The notes below the pieces were generated by a model. The model saw nothing but the letters and a program-made list of their open reading frames with translations, had not been told where the DNA came from and did no database searches. From NCBI RefSeq assembly GCF_018139695.1, contig NZ_JAGSOG010000051.1, positions 1 through 40,395 of the forward strand: a DNA stretch of 40,395 bases, written 5' to 3'. A program made the translations under genes and the position numbers. This document shows positions 25,400-34,773 of the stretch, piece after piece (positions within the stretch are counted from its first letter, which is position 1; each line of letters opens with the position of its first letter). The DNA is from Actinospica durhamensis (GTDB lineage Bacteria > Actinomycetota > Actinomycetes > Streptomycetales > Catenulisporaceae).

Positions 25400-26191
25400 A
25401 TGACGAGGATCGTGGACGCGGCCGCGTGGGCCGCCGGCGGAGGCAGGGTGGACCTCGGCGGCCGCACCGCCGTGGTGACCGGCGCGGCCAGCGGGATCGG
25501 CCGGGCCTGCGCCGAGGCCCTGGCCGGCGCCGGAGCGAAGGTGCGGGTACTCGACCTCGACGCGGAGGGCGCGCGGCGGGTGGCCGAGGCCGTGGGCGGC
25601 GAGGCGCACCCGGTGGACCTGGCCGACCCGGCGGCGGCCGCCCCGCTGGCCGCGGACGCCGACATCGTGGTCAACAACGCCGGGTTCCAGGTGGTGCGGC
25701 CGCTCGAGCAGTTCCCGCCCGAGGTCTTCCACCGGATGCTCACCGTGATGGTCGAGGCGCCGTTCCACCTGGTGCGCGCCGCGCTGCCGCACATGTACGG
25801 CCAGAGCTGGGGGCGGATCGTGAACATCTCCTCTGTGCACGGCCTGCGCGCCTCGGCGTACAAGGTCGGCTACGTCACCGCGAAGCACGCGCTCGAGGGC
25901 CTGTCCAAGGTGGCCGCGGTCGAGGGCGGCGCGCACGGGGTGACCTCCAACTGCGTCAACCCCGGGTACGTGCGCACGCCGCTGGTGGAGAAGCAGATCG
26001 CCGAGCAGGCCGCCGCGCACGGGATCGGCGAGCAGGAGGTGGTGGAGAAGGTGCTGCTGGCCCGGTCCGCGACCAAGCGGCTGATCGAGCCCGGCCAGGT
26101 GGCCGACCTGGTGCTCTACCTGTGCTCGCCCTCGGCCGCGTTCGTGAACGGGGCCTCGCTGGCCATGGACGGCGCCTGGACCGCGCAGTAA
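25400..26191 (+). CDS. 3-hydroxybutyrate dehydrogenase-like SDR
   Basis: A 263-residue short-chain dehydrogenase. The cofactor motif is TGAASGIG (27-34), NNAG lies at 92-95, and the catalytic residues are S145, Y158 and K162. The stretch VNPGYVRTPLVEKQI is characteristic of D-3-hydroxybutyrate dehydrogenases, which reversibly oxidise 3-hydroxybutyrate to acetoacetate with NAD. An extra 15-residue N-terminus precedes the fold. Context supports the call: a 3-oxoacid CoA-transferase, which activates acetoacetate, lies at the far side of the same gene group. It is followed after 46 nt by the PucR regulator gene on the same strand. Confidence 0.85.
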   Translation: MTRIVDAAAWAAGGGRVDLGGRTAVVTGAASGIGRACAEALAGAGAKVRVLDLDAEGARRVAEAVGGEAHPVDLADPAAAAPLAADADIVVNNAGFQVVRPLEQFPPEVFHRMLTVMVEAPFHLVRAALPHMYGQSWGRIVNISSVHGLRASAYKVGYVTAKHALEGLSKVAAVEGGAHGVTSNCVNPGYVRTPLVEKQIAEQAAAHGIGEQEVVEKVLLARSATKRLIEPGQVADLVLYLCSPSAAFVNGASLAMDGAWTAQ

Positions 26192-26237
26192 CCTCCCGGC
26201 ACCCCTCGATCATCCGGAAAGGACCCGTCGGAGCATC

Positions 26238-28109
26238 ATGACCAGCGCGGATCTCGTCTATCTCGGCCTGCTCGCGCGCGACGCCCCGTCCGCCGAGTAC
26301 GACGAGCCGGTCCGCCGGGCCCGGACCGAGAGCCGGGATCCGGAGCAGGCGGCGGCGGTGGAGCAGGCCAGGACCCTGGCGCTGCGCATCCGGACCACGC
26401 TGCGCGAGCAGCGGCGCCGGGAGAACGAGCTGACCGCGCTGTTCGAGACGGCCGGGGACCTGGCCGGGCTGCGCGACCTCGACGACGTGCTGCGCGCGAT
26501 CGTGATCCGCGCCCGCAAGCTGCTCGGCACCGACGTGGCCTACCTGTCGCTGCACGACGAGCACGCGGGCGACACCTACATGCGGGTGACCGCGGGCTCG
26601 GTCTCGGCCGAGTTCCAGCGGGTGCGCCTCGGCATGGGCGAGGGCCTCGGCGGGCTGGTGGCGCAGACCTCCTCGCCCTACGCCACCGCGGACTACTTCA
26701 ACGACGACCGGTTCCGGCACACCCGCGCCATCGACAGCGCCGTGCACGACGAGGGCCTGGTCGCGATCCTGGGCGTGCCGCTGCTGGTCAACGGCAAGGT
26801 GATCGGGGTGCTGTTCGCCTCCGACCGCTCGGTGCGCCCGTTCACCCGGGACGAGCTCGCCCTGCTCGGCTCGCTCGCCACCCACGCCGCCATCGCCATC
26901 GAGTCGGCGAATCAGCTCGCCGAGACCAAGGCGGCGCTGGCCGAGCTGGCCGAGGCCAGCCGCGTCATCCGGGAGCACAGCGCCGCGGTGGAGCGCGCGG
27001 CAGAGGCGCACGAGGCGCTGACCGGGCTGCTGCTGCGCGGCGCCGGGGTCGGCGAGCTCGCGGCCTCGGTCAGCGATCTGCTCGGCGGCACGGTGTGTCT
27101 GACGGACGATCAGGGCCGGGTGCTGCACGGCGCCGAGGCCGACGCGCGCGGGCCCGGGGTGCAGGCCGCGGCCGCGCAGTCCGAGCGCACCGGCCGGGCC
27201 GTACTCGCCGCCGGGCGCTGGGTGGCCGCGATCCAGGCGGGCGGCGAGCGTCTGGGCACGCTGGCCTTCCGCGGCCCGGCCGATCTGGACAAGGCCGAGC
27301 AGCGGATCCTGGAGCGGGCCGCGATGGTCACCGCGCTGCGGCTGCTGACGGAGCGTTCGGTGCGCGAGGCCGAGTACCAGGTGCGCGGCGAGCTGCTCAC
27401 CGACCTGCTCGACGCGGTCGGGCGGGCCGACCCGGACGCGGCCGGGCTGCGCGAGCGGGCCAGACGGCTGTCCGCCGACCTCGATGCCGCGCACGTGCTG
27501 GTGGTGGCCAGGGCCGAGGACGCCGACCGGCGCCGGCTGGTCTCCGCCGCCTCCCACCTGGCCGCGACCCGGCACGGCCTGGCCGGGGAGCGCGCGGGCA
27601 CGATCGTGCTGCTGTTGCCGGGCACCGAGCCGACCGCGACCGCCCGCGACGTGGTGCACCACCTGCACGCCGCCATCCAGCGGCCGGTGACCGCGGGCGC
27701 CGCGGGCCCCGCCTTCGGCCCGCTGGCGGTGGCGGCGCTGTTCGAGGAGGCGGAGCGCTGTCTCGGCGCGCTGCTCGCCCTCGGCCGCATCGGCGACGGG
27801 GCCTGCGCGGCGGACCTGGGCTTCGTCGGCCTGCTGCTCGGCGGCGGCCGGGTGCCCGGCTTCGTCGAGGCCGTACTCGGCCCGGTGCTCGAGTACGACG
27901 CGCGCCGCCAGACCGACCTGCTGCGCACCCTCGAGGCCTACTTCGCCTGCGGCGGCAACCTGATGCGGGCCAAGGACCGGCTGCACGTGCACGTCAACAC
28001 GGTCACCCAGCGGCTGGAGCGGATCGGGAAGCTGCTGGGCGCGGACTGGCAGGCACCGGACCGCGCCCTGGAACTGCAACTCGCGCTGCGGCTGCACCGG
28101 CTGCGCTAG
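26238..28109 (+). CDS. GAF-domain PucR/CdaR-family regulator
   Basis: A 623-residue transcription factor. A short N-terminal helical segment precedes a GAF sensory domain (about 65-235, with GMGEGLGGLVAQ and GVPLLVNGKVIGVL). A central CdaR/GGDEF-like region follows, and the C-terminal PucR helix-turn-helix lies at about 560-620 (YFACGGNLMRAKDRLHVHVN). No transmembrane segment is seen, so it should sense a cytoplasmic ligand. ATG 26238 has GGAG about 9 nt upstream. It is probably co-transcribed with the dehydrogenase gene and is the best candidate regulator for the neighbouring transporter and CoA-transferase genes. The effector is not known. Confidence 0.88.
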   Translation: MTSADLVYLGLLARDAPSAEYDEPVRRARTESRDPEQAAAVEQARTLALRIRTTLREQRRRENELTALFETAGDLAGLRDLDDVLRAIVIRARKLLGTDVAYLSLHDEHAGDTYMRVTAGSVSAEFQRVRLGMGEGLGGLVAQTSSPYATADYFNDDRFRHTRAIDSAVHDEGLVAILGVPLLVNGKVIGVLFASDRSVRPFTRDELALLGSLATHAAIAIESANQLAETKAALAELAEASRVIREHSAAVERAAEAHEALTGLLLRGAGVGELAASVSDLLGGTVCLTDDQGRVLHGAEADARGPGVQAAAAQSERTGRAVLAAGRWVAAIQAGGERLGTLAFRGPADLDKAEQRILERAAMVTALRLLTERSVREAEYQVRGELLTDLLDAVGRADPDAAGLRERARRLSADLDAAHVLVVARAEDADRRRLVSAASHLAATRHGLAGERAGTIVLLLPGTEPTATARDVVHHLHAAIQRPVTAGAAGPAFGPLAVAALFEEAERCLGALLALGRIGDGACAADLGFVGLLLGGGRVPGFVEAVLGPVLEYDARRQTDLLRTLEAYFACGGNLMRAKDRLHVHVNTVTQRLERIGKLLGADWQAPDRALELQLALRLHRLR

Positions 28110-28119
28110 CCGGACGCCA

Positions 28120-29013
28120 TTACCGGCGTAACAGGGCCCTGACGACCGCCCGCGCGCCCGGGCCCGGGCCGATGACCGTGTAGTGGTTCGTATCCGGTAC
28201 CAGCTCCACCCGCACCCGCGCCGGATCGAGGCCGCCGAGCTCGAGCCGCGCCGCGTCGTAGAGCGCCTGGTCCTCGTTGAGCATCCCGCGCGCCGCGTGG
28301 ACGAAGTCCACCGGGCACGTCAGCTCATTGATCGCGGTGCGCAGGCGCGGGTCGAGCAGCACCTGCTTGCCGTCGGCGCGCACGGCGTCCTCGATGCACG
28401 AGGAGACGACCTGGCCGTCCGGCAGCACGAGCGTGTCCCGGCGCAGGTAGGCGATCATCGGCTCGGACCAGTGGCCCGAGAAGGACGGGTGGGCGCGGTG
28501 GAAGTCCAGGTAGGCCTCGGGATCGGCGAAGGTCATCGAGAGCTTCTTGACCGCCGGGCCGACCACCGCCTCCAGGATCGCGTCCGGGTCGGCCGCGGGC
28601 GGCAGCGGGAAGCCGAGGCCGCCGTCCACCGCGACGAAGCGCCCGAACCGGTCCGGGTACGCCAGGGCCGCGCTCGCGCCGATGAAGGCGCCGAGCGAGT
28701 GTCCGCCGAGCACCGCCACCCGCCCGATGCCGAGCGCGTCGAGCACGGCGACCAGATCCTGCGCGTCGCGGTCGATGCCCCAGGGCCCGGCGATCTCCCG
28801 CGAGCCGGCCCGGCCGCGCAGGTCGAGGGCGTACACCTCGGCCCGCCCGGCCAGCTCCTCCACCACGCCCGCCCAGGCCAGCGCGTTGCCGGTGATGCCG
28901 TGCACGAGCAGCACGGTCGGCGCGTCCGGAACCGCCGCGGCCCAGTGCAGCACCGCCAACCGCCCCCCGGGCACCGCCACGTGCGACTCGCTGTACTCCT
29001 GCCACCCGCCCAT
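28120..29013 (-). CDS. Alpha/beta-hydrolase, last gene of the Liv-type operon
   Basis: A 297-residue alpha/beta-hydrolase. The oxyanion motif is VHGITGN (37-43), the nucleophile S106 lies in GGHSLG, and the catalytic His277 lies in DTNHYTVIG. There is no signal peptide, so it acts in the cytoplasm. The ATG shares one base with the stop of the upstream permease gene (TGATG) and has GGAGGAGG before it, so it is coupled to the transporter genes. Inference: it hydrolyses an imported ester, such as a hydroxybutyrate oligomer or ester. Only 10 nt separate it from the convergent regulator gene, with no proper terminator between. Confidence 0.88.
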   Translation of the reverse strand: MGGWQEYSESHVAVPGGRLAVLHWAAAVPDAPTVLLVHGITGNALAWAGVVEELAGRAEVYALDLRGRAGSREIAGPWGIDRDAQDLVAVLDALGIGRVAVLGGHSLGAFIGASAALAYPDRFGRFVAVDGGLGFPLPPAADPDAILEAVVGPAVKKLSMTFADPEAYLDFHRAHPSFSGHWSEPMIAYLRRDTLVLPDGQVVSSCIEDAVRADGKQVLLDPRLRTAINELTCPVDFVHAARGMLNEDQALYDAARLELGGLDPARVRVELVPDTNHYTVIGPGPGARAVVRALLRR

Positions 29014-30071
29014 CAGGCCTCCTCCCTCCTCATCCTCCCGCCGAAGCGGCCGGTCAGGCCGCCCGGCGCGAAGAAAACCACCAGGACGAACGCGGCGCCG
29101 AGCAGGAACAGCGGCTGCTCCAGCGGTCCGCGCAGCACCCCGGGCAGCCCCGCCACCGCCGAGGATCCGGAGACCCGGGTCAGCGACTGGCCGGCGTACC
29201 CGTACAGCACTCCTCCGATCATCGCCCCCCAACGGCGTCCTGTCCCGCCTAGAACCGCCATGACCAACAGACTCAAGGTGAAATTCGAGTCGGAGACGGT
29301 CGGGGTGGCGCCGCCGAGCAGCAACAGGTACACCACCCCGCCGCCGGCCGCGAGCACTCCGGCGACGACGAAGGCCAGCAGTTTGAACAGGTACGGGTTC
29401 AGTCCCAGCACCTCCACCCGCCGCTCGTTCTCCCGCAGCGCGCGCATCACCCGGCCGGGCATGGAGGCCGCCAGACCCCAGACGACCAGCGCGCACACGG
29501 CCAGGTAGGCCAACGCGATCCAGTACAGGTTCGCGGTGTTACGCACCCCGCTCAGGACCGCGGGCACGGCGCCGGCGTCGAGCGTCTCGCCCTGCTCGCC
29601 GCCGGTCAGCTGGGGCGAGCCGGAGACCACCAGGATCGCCACTGCCTGCCCGAAGGCGAGCGTGACCATGGCGAAGCCGATCCCCTCCACCCGCAGCGCC
29701 ACCGCGCCGAGCACCACCGCCGCCGCCAGCGCGACGGCCAGGCCGATCGCGGCGGAGGTCCACAGCCCGAATCCGGCGTGGTCCACCAGGATCGTGGTGG
29801 CGTACATGCCGCCAGTGACGAACATGCCGTGGCCGAAGGACATCACGCCGGTGTGCCCGAACAGCAGGTCGTAGCTCATCGCGAGCCCGGCGAAGACCAG
29901 GCACACCGCGAGCAGCTGCAAGACCCCGGGCGCGTCCAGCGGTCCGTCGAAGACCCCTGGTATCCGCAGGGTCGAGTAGGGCAGGGCGTAGAGCACGGCG
30001 AACACCAGGCCCGCGCGCACCCAGCGGGAGGCGAGCGGGCCGCGCCGCCACGTCGATGTCAGAGTATTCAC
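29013..30071 (-). CDS. Liv-type ABC transporter permease (LivM-like)
   Basis: A 352-residue permease of the branched-chain amino acid/HAAT type with about ten membrane segments. The motifs DLLFGHTGVMSFGHGMFVTG and RALRENERRVEVLGLNPYLFK are typical of LivM. The start is GTG 30071, overlapping the LivH stop by 4 nt (GTGA); a longer upstream reading is antisense-like and not credible. It pairs with the 30068-30937 permease. Liv-type transporters carry amino acids, but also urea, amides and short acids, so the ligand should not be assumed. Confidence 0.92.
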   Translation of the reverse strand: MNTLTSTWRRGPLASRWVRAGLVFAVLYALPYSTLRIPGVFDGPLDAPGVLQLLAVCLVFAGLAMSYDLLFGHTGVMSFGHGMFVTGGMYATTILVDHAGFGLWTSAAIGLAVALAAAVVLGAVALRVEGIGFAMVTLAFGQAVAILVVSGSPQLTGGEQGETLDAGAVPAVLSGVRNTANLYWIALAYLAVCALVVWGLAASMPGRVMRALRENERRVEVLGLNPYLFKLLAFVVAGVLAAGGGVVYLLLLGGATPTVSDSNFTLSLLVMAVLGGTGRRWGAMIGGVLYGYAGQSLTRVSGSSAVAGLPGVLRGPLEQPLFLLGAAFVLVVFFAPGGLTGRFGGRMRREEA

Positions 30072-30937
30072 GCGGGCCTTCCACGCAGGTTCCGGCGGCG
30101 CAGCAGGAGCACCGCGGCGAGCAGGATCACGACGGACTCGTCGCCCAGGCTGGCCGAGGCGTAGTCGGCGTACTGCTGCACCAGGCCGACCGCGACGGCG
30201 GCCAGCGCGGTCCCGGTGATCGAGCCGGCGCCGCCGAGCACGACGACCACGAACGCGTAGACGAGCAGCGAGGTGCCGTCGCCCGGGGAGACCGAGCCCT
30301 GATACAGGCCGAACAGCGCCCCGCCGAGCCCGGCCGCGGCGCCGCCGAGGGCGAACACGGCCAGGTTGGCCCGGCGCACGTCGATCCCGAGCGCGGTGAC
30401 CATCTCCCGGTCCTCCACGCCCGCGCGCACCACCAGCCCGGCGCGGGTGCGCCCGAGCAGCAGCCGCAGCCCGAGCAGCAGCGCCATGGCCAGCCCGATC
30501 AGCAGGAAGCGCACACTCGGGATCCGCGCGCCGAACAGCCCGACGGTGCCGGCCAGCCAGCCCGGCAGGGTCCAGGTGCGCGCGTCCGCTCCCCACACCG
30601 CCTGCAGCAGCGCGGGGATCGCCAGGCCGAGGCCGACCGTGGCCAGCACCTGGTCGAGCGGCCGGCCGTACAGGGGCCTGATGACGGCGAGTTCGGTCAC
30701 CGCGGCCGTGGCGGCGCCCGCGGCCACCCCGGCGAGCAGCCCGAGGACCAGGCCGGGCGAGCCGGGGAGCCGGTCGGCCACGGTCCAGCCGACGTACCCG
30801 CCGAGCCCGACGAACGCGCCGTGGGCGAAGTTGAGCACGTCCATCAGGCCGAAGATCAGGGTCAGCCCGGAGGCGACCAGGAAGTAGAGCGCGGCCACGC
30901 CCAGCCCGGTCGCGGTCAGCAGCAGCACGGTCGTCAT
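30068..30937 (-). CDS. Liv-type ABC transporter permease (LivH-like)
   Basis: A 289-residue membrane protein with about eight segments. The opening SGLTLIFGLMDVLNFAHGAF is the LivH signature, and RAGVEDREMVTALGID is the cytoplasmic loop that contacts the ATPases. The ATG overlaps the LivF stop by 4 nt (ATGA). It forms the membrane channel with the LivM-like partner. Confidence 0.93.
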   Translation of the reverse strand: MTTVLLLTATGLGVAALYFLVASGLTLIFGLMDVLNFAHGAFVGLGGYVGWTVADRLPGSPGLVLGLLAGVAAGAATAAVTELAVIRPLYGRPLDQVLATVGLGLAIPALLQAVWGADARTWTLPGWLAGTVGLFGARIPSVRFLLIGLAMALLLGLRLLLGRTRAGLVVRAGVEDREMVTALGIDVRRANLAVFALGGAAAGLGGALFGLYQGSVSPGDGTSLLVYAFVVVVLGGAGSITGTALAAVAVGLVQQYADYASASLGDESVVILLAAVLLLRRRNLRGRPA

Positions 30938-31722
30938 GCCGTACCCCCGCGTGCGTCGGCCCGGGCGGTGTCGGCCCGAACGGGGTCGGCCCGGGCGGTG
31001 GAGACGCCGAGCAGCGCGTTGGTGCGGGCCGGATCGGCCAGCAGGTCGCGGGTGGCGCCGCGGTGCGCGACCCGGCCGGTGTCGAGCACCACGGCCTGTC
31101 CGGCCAGCGTGCGCACCACGCTCAAGTTCTGCTCGATCAGCAGGACGGGCACGGTCTCGGCCACCTCCTTGAGGGCACGGGCCACCTCGGCGGCCACTTT
31201 CGGGGACAGGCCCTTGGTCGGCTCGTCGACGACCAGCAGGCGGTTGCGGCGCAACAGGATCCGGCCGATGGCGAGCATCTGCTGCTCGCCGCCGGAGAGC
31301 GTCCCGGCGGGCTGCGCGGCGCGGGCCTCGAGCACCGGGAAGAGCTCGTAGACGCGCGGGTAGCCGGCCTTGGGCTGCTCGCGCGGCTCGGCCAGGCGCA
31401 GGTTCTCGGCCACGGTCAGTCCGGCGAACACGCCGCGGTCCTCCGGCACGTAGCCGATGCCGAGGCGGGCCACCGCGTGCGTGGGCAGGCCGATCAACTC
31501 GCGCCCGTCCAGCCGGATCGAGCCGGTGGCCGGGTAGAGGCCCAGGACGGACTTGGCGGTCGTGGTCTTGCCGACGCCGTTGCGCCCGAGCAGCGCGGTG
31601 ACCCCGGCGGCGGCCACGGTGAAGGACACGCCGTGCAGGATCGCGCTGCCGCCGAGGCGCACCCGCACGTCCTCGAGTTCCAGCAGGTTCGCTGCGGTGT
31701 TCACGGGCTCCACGGCGCTCAC
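30934..31722 (-). CDS. Liv-type ABC transporter ATPase (LivF-like)
   Basis: A 262-residue ATPase. Walker A is GRNGVGKTT, the signature is LSGGEQQ and Walker B is LLVVDEPTKGLSP, the last being typical of LivF. A C-terminal tail of about 20 residues repeats ARAD and looks unstructured. The GTG start overlaps the LivG stop by 4 nt (GTGA). Confidence 0.94.
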   Translation of the reverse strand: MSAVEPVNTAANLLELEDVRVRLGGSAILHGVSFTVAAAGVTALLGRNGVGKTTTAKSVLGLYPATGSIRLDGRELIGLPTHAVARLGIGYVPEDRGVFAGLTVAENLRLAEPREQPKAGYPRVYELFPVLEARAAQPAGTLSGGEQQMLAIGRILLRRNRLLVVDEPTKGLSPKVAAEVARALKEVAETVPVLLIEQNLSVVRTLAGQAVVLDTGRVAHRGATRDLLADPARTNALLGVSTARADPVRADTARADARGGTA

Positions 31723-32546
31723 AGCGGCTCCCCCAGATAGGCCTCGCGGACCACCGCGTTCTCGGTGATCGCCTCGGGCACGTCGCAGGCGAGCAGGGCG
31801 CCGTGGTGCAGCACCGCGATCCGCTCGGCCAGACCCAGCACGACCTCCATGTGGTGCTCCACCATGAGGATCGTCGCGCCGCCGGCGTGGATCTCGCGGA
31901 TCAGGGCCGTGAGTTCGGGCACTTCCTCCACCGCCATCCCGGCCATCGGCTCGTCGAGCAGCAGCACCTGTCCGGCCGCGGCGGACTCCGGCCGGGCGCC
32001 CTGCCCGGCGAGCAGGATCGCGAGTTCGAGCTTGCGCTTGCCGCCGTGCGAGAGCGACCCGGCCCGGCGTGCGGCGTCGGCGTCCAGCCGGGTGCGGGCG
32101 AGCGCGTCGGCCGCGGTCGCCCTGGCCTTCGGGCCGATCCAGCCCCAGGGCTTGAGGCTGCCGTAGGGCCCGCTGAGGGCTGCCTGCGCGGCCAGTTGCG
32201 CGTTCTCGGCCACGGTGAGCCCGGGCAGCACGCTGGAGGTCTGGAAGGTGCGCCCGAGCCCGGCGCGTACCCTCCGGTGCGCGGGCAGCGCGGTCACGTC
32301 CCGGCCGTGCACCAGGATCCGGCCGCCGCTGGGCCGGGTCAGGCCGCTGATCAGGTTGAACAGCGAGGTCTTGCCCGCTCCGTTCGGCCCGATCACGGCC
32401 AGCAGCTCACCGGGGCCGACCTCCAGGGTGACCTCGTCGAGCACGGTGCGCCCGCCCACGCGCCAGCCGAGGCCGGCCAGCGCGAGGGCGGGGCGCACGT
32501 CCCGCGCGGGCACGGTGCCGCGCGCTTCGGCGGTTCGCAGTTCCAT
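31719..32546 (-). CDS. Liv-type ABC transporter ATPase (LivG-like)
   Basis: A 275-residue ATPase. Walker A is GPNGAGKTS, the Q-loop region has [10 protein letters not shown], the signature is [10 protein letters not shown] and Walker B is [11 protein letters not shown]. Between signature and Walker B there is an extra segment of about 11 residues ([11 protein letters not shown]) not usual for the family. The start is ATG 32546, sharing one base with the stop of the binding-protein gene (TGATG); longer upstream readings run antisense-like through that gene. It forms the ATPase pair with the LivF-like protein. Confidence 0.93.
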   Translation of the reverse strand: MELRTAEARGTVPARDVRPALALAGLGWRVGGRTVLDEVTLEVGPGELLAVIGPNGAGKTSLFNLISGLTRPSGGRILVHGRDVTALPAHRRVRAGLGRTFQTSSVLPGLTVAENAQLAAQAALSGPYGSLKPWGWIGPKARATAADALARTRLDADAARRAGSLSHGGKRKLELAILLAGQGARPESAAAGQVLLLDEPMAGMAVEEVPELTALIREIHAGGATILMVEHHMEVVLGLAERIAVLHHGALLACDVPEAITENAVVREAYLGEPL

Positions 32547-33796
32547 CACGACCCTGACGTCGACCAGGCCGGGGTGGCGGGCACCGGGGGCGCGATCGTG
32601 TTCGGATCCACCGCCTTGACCAGCTGCGGGATCCAGCTGGTGCCGGAGCCGGTGAGCTTGGCCTCGAACTCCGGCTGCAGCAGCGCGTGGTCGGCGGCGC
32701 GGACGGTGTACTGGCCCTCGACTCCGGCGAAGGACCAGCCCTCCAGTGCCTTGATCATGGCACTGACGTCGGTCGGGGAGGCCTCGAGCGCGTGCGCGAA
32801 CATCTGCATCGCGGTGAAGCCGTCCGGGGTGAACAGGTCCACCGTACCGCCGGACTCGGTCACCGTCTTCGTCATCGCGGCCTCGTACGCGTTGCCGCCG
32901 CCGGCGCCCGGGAAGTAGTGCGCCAGGAACTCGATCTTGGATCCGGCCGGCCCGGTCGCCGGGTAGGTGGCCGTGTTCGCCAGGCCGGTGACCACCTTCG
33001 TGGCCGAGAGCACGCCCTGCTGGTTCAGCGTCGTCCACATCTGCGTCGCGTTGGTCCCGGCCCAGGCCACGAACAGCAGGTCGGGCTTGGCCGCGAGGAT
33101 CTTCGCGGTGAACGGGGTGAAGTCGGTCGCGCTCAGCGGCACCAGCACGCTGCTGACCGAGGCGCCCTGCCCGCCGAGCACGGCCTTGACCCCGGCCACG
33201 TTCGCGGTGCCGAACTCGCTGTCCTGCGCGAGCACCACGACCTTCTTGCCGGTCAGGTCGCCCACGAACGTGCCCGCGGTGGCGATGTCCTGGTAGGACT
33301 CGCGGCCGGAGCGGAAGGTGTAGCGGTTGAGGCCGTCGAGGGAGTCGACCGCGGCGGGCCCGGCGATGTAGAGCACCTTGTTCTGCGCCGCCACCGCGGC
33401 CACCTGCAGCGCGATCGCGGAGTCCACCGTCCCGCCGATCATGTCCACGCCCTGGCCGATCAGGTCCTTGGCGTCGGCCACGGCGGTGGCCGGGCTGTCC
33501 GCGTCGTCGTCGATCACCAGCTGCACCTTGTGCCCGTCGATGACGTCGGTGCCGTTGCTCAGATAGCTCAGGCCCGCCTTGAGCCCGGCCAGATACTCCT
33601 CGCCGTACGGGGCGTAGGGCCCTGATTCGGCGGTGATGATGCCGATCTTCACGCTCGACCCGGTGGAGGCGGCGTTCGAGGCCGCGCCGCCGCCGGTCGG
33701 GGACGCGCAGCCGGCCGCCAGCGCGGCCAGCGCGACCAGGCCGGTCGCGGCCAGGACGCGGCGCGCCCGGGCGGAATACGGATCAGGACGCGTCAT
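32546..33796 (-). CDS. Liv-type ABC transporter substrate-binding lipoprotein
   Basis: A 416-residue binding protein, first gene of the operon. Residues 1-30 are a lipoprotein signal with lipobox LAAGC and lipidated C30, then a Gly/Ala/Ser linker. The type-1 periplasmic-binding fold begins at [17 protein letters not shown] and continues with typical paired Rossmann lobes. It captures the solute for the LivH/LivM channel. The family includes binders of amino acids, amides and aromatic or short-chain acids. The neighbouring 3-hydroxybutyrate dehydrogenase, CoA-transferase and hydrolase suggest a ketone-body-like ligand, which is inference. Confidence 0.92.
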   Translation of the reverse strand: MTRPDPYSARARRVLAATGLVALAALAAGCASPTGGGAASNAASTGSSVKIGIITAESGPYAPYGEEYLAGLKAGLSYLSNGTDVIDGHKVQLVIDDDADSPATAVADAKDLIGQGVDMIGGTVDSAIALQVAAVAAQNKVLYIAGPAAVDSLDGLNRYTFRSGRESYQDIATAGTFVGDLTGKKVVVLAQDSEFGTANVAGVKAVLGGQGASVSSVLVPLSATDFTPFTAKILAAKPDLLFVAWAGTNATQMWTTLNQQGVLSATKVVTGLANTATYPATGPAGSKIEFLAHYFPGAGGGNAYEAAMTKTVTESGGTVDLFTPDGFTAMQMFAHALEASPTDVSAMIKALEGWSFAGVEGQYTVRAADHALLQPEFEAKLTGSGTSWIPQLVKAVDPNTIAPPVPATPAWSTSGS

Positions 33797-33838
33797 TGCG
33801 GCTCCTACGTCGAAACTCCGGGGATGGGGTCGGGATGG

Positions 33839-33844
33839 ACCCTA
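33839..33844 (-). promoter_or_regulatory. Possible -10 box of the Liv-type operon
   Basis: TAGGGT on the minus strand lies 42 nt before the ATG of the binding-protein gene. GTAGGAGCC just before the ATG provides the ribosome binding site. No clear -35 was found. Confidence 0.3.
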
Positions 33845-33944
33845 GGAACAGCGCCGCCGCGCCCCCATGTGAGCCGGGGCCACAATCCCGGCGCCGCGCA
33901 TGTGCCGCCGCGACATCTGATCGTCCAGGCCGGGCGGGCGAGAC

Positions 33945-33990
33945 TACAGTGCGGGGAGAACGACCGTTGTCACAGACGACACGACGACAA
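33945..33990 (+). promoter_or_regulatory. Possible promoter and inverted repeat before scoA
   Basis: TACAGT (33945-33950) is a plausible -10, 59 nt before the scoA ATG. An inverted repeat TTGTC (33967-33971) and GACAA (33986-33990) lies in the leader, where a regulator could act. Both are weak on their own. Confidence 0.25.
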
Positions 33991-34009
33991 GGAAGTCAAG
34001 GGAAGTCAC

Positions 34010-34771
34010 ATGGACAAGGTGGTCGCCGCGGCTGTTGCCGTGGCCGACATCCCGGACGGCGCCACGATCGCCGTCGGCGGGTTCGGACTGTGCGGGATCC
34101 CCTCCACTCTGATCGCCGCTCTTCTCGCGTCCGGTCCACAAGACCTGCGCGTGGTGTCGAACAACTGCGGGGTCGACGGCTGGGGCCTCGGGCTGCTGCT
34201 CGAATCCGGCCAGATCTCCCGCATGACCAGCAGTTACGTAGGCGAGAACAAGGAGTTCGCCCGGCAGTACCTGAGCGGGGAGCTCGAGGTGGAACTCACC
34301 CCGCAGGGCACGCTGGCCGAACGGCTGCGGGCCGGCGGCGCGGGCATCCCCGCGTTCTACACCGCCACCGGCGTGGGCACCCAGGTGGCCGAGGGCGGGC
34401 TGCCCTGGCGCTACCACAAGGACGGCACGGTGGCCGTGGCCTCCCCGCCGAAGGAGGTGCGCACCTTCAAGGGGCGCGAGTACATCCTGGAAGAGGCCAT
34501 CGTCACCGACTTCGCCCTGGTGCGGGCCGCGGTGGCGGACCGGCACGGCAACGCCGTGTTCAACGGCTCCGCGATGAACTTCAACCCGCTGGCCGCGATG
34601 GCCGGGCGCGTCTGCGTGCTCGAGGCCGAGCGCATCGTCGAGCCCGGGCAGATCCCGCCGAGCGAGGTACAGCTGCCCGGGGTGCACGTGCACCGGGTGA
34701 TCGAGGCGACGGTGGCGGAGAAGCGGATCGAGCGGCGCACCGTGCGCCAGCGCACGGAAGAAGGAGTCTGA
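34010..34771 (+). CDS. scoA: 3-oxoacid CoA-transferase subunit A
   Basis: A 253-residue family I CoA-transferase alpha subunit. GGFGLCGIP near the N-terminus, [16 protein letters not shown], and [19 protein letters not shown] are the signatures. With subunit B it moves CoA from succinyl-CoA to acetoacetate or a similar 3-oxoacid. ATG 34010 has AGGGAAG upstream; earlier in-frame starts lie inside the promoter region. It is divergent from the Liv-type operon, and its stop is 2 nt before subunit B. Confidence 0.94.
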   Translation: MDKVVAAAVAVADIPDGATIAVGGFGLCGIPSTLIAALLASGPQDLRVVSNNCGVDGWGLGLLLESGQISRMTSSYVGENKEFARQYLSGELEVELTPQGTLAERLRAGGAGIPAFYTATGVGTQVAEGGLPWRYHKDGTVAVASPPKEVRTFKGREYILEEAIVTDFALVRAAVADRHGNAVFNGSAMNFNPLAAMAGRVCVLEAERIVEPGQIPPSEVQLPGVHVHRVIEATVAEKRIERRTVRQRTEEGV

Positions 34772-34773
34772 TC

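Noticed and set aside
28114-28129. Small hairpin between the convergent regulator and hydrolase genes
   Set aside because: The stem is only five base pairs and overlaps the hydrolase stop codon, so it is not convincing as a terminator.
29014-29496. Longer start for the alpha/beta hydrolase
   Set aside because: The extension lies inside the LivM-like gene in another frame; the ATG at 29013 has a strong GGAGGAGG ribosome binding site.
30072-30596. Longer start for the LivM-like permease
   Set aside because: The extension overlaps the LivH gene on the same strand in another frame and lacks membrane character. GTG 30071 gives the usual overlap and N-terminus.
31010-31060. Repeated ARAD units at the LivF C-terminus as a possible DNA repeat element
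   Set aside because: The repeat is short, within the coding region, and looks like a low-complexity protein tail common in GC-rich actinobacteria.
32547-33038. Longer start for the LivG-like ATPase
   Set aside because: The extension lies within the binding-protein gene in another frame. The ATG at 32546 gives a normal ATPase N-terminus.
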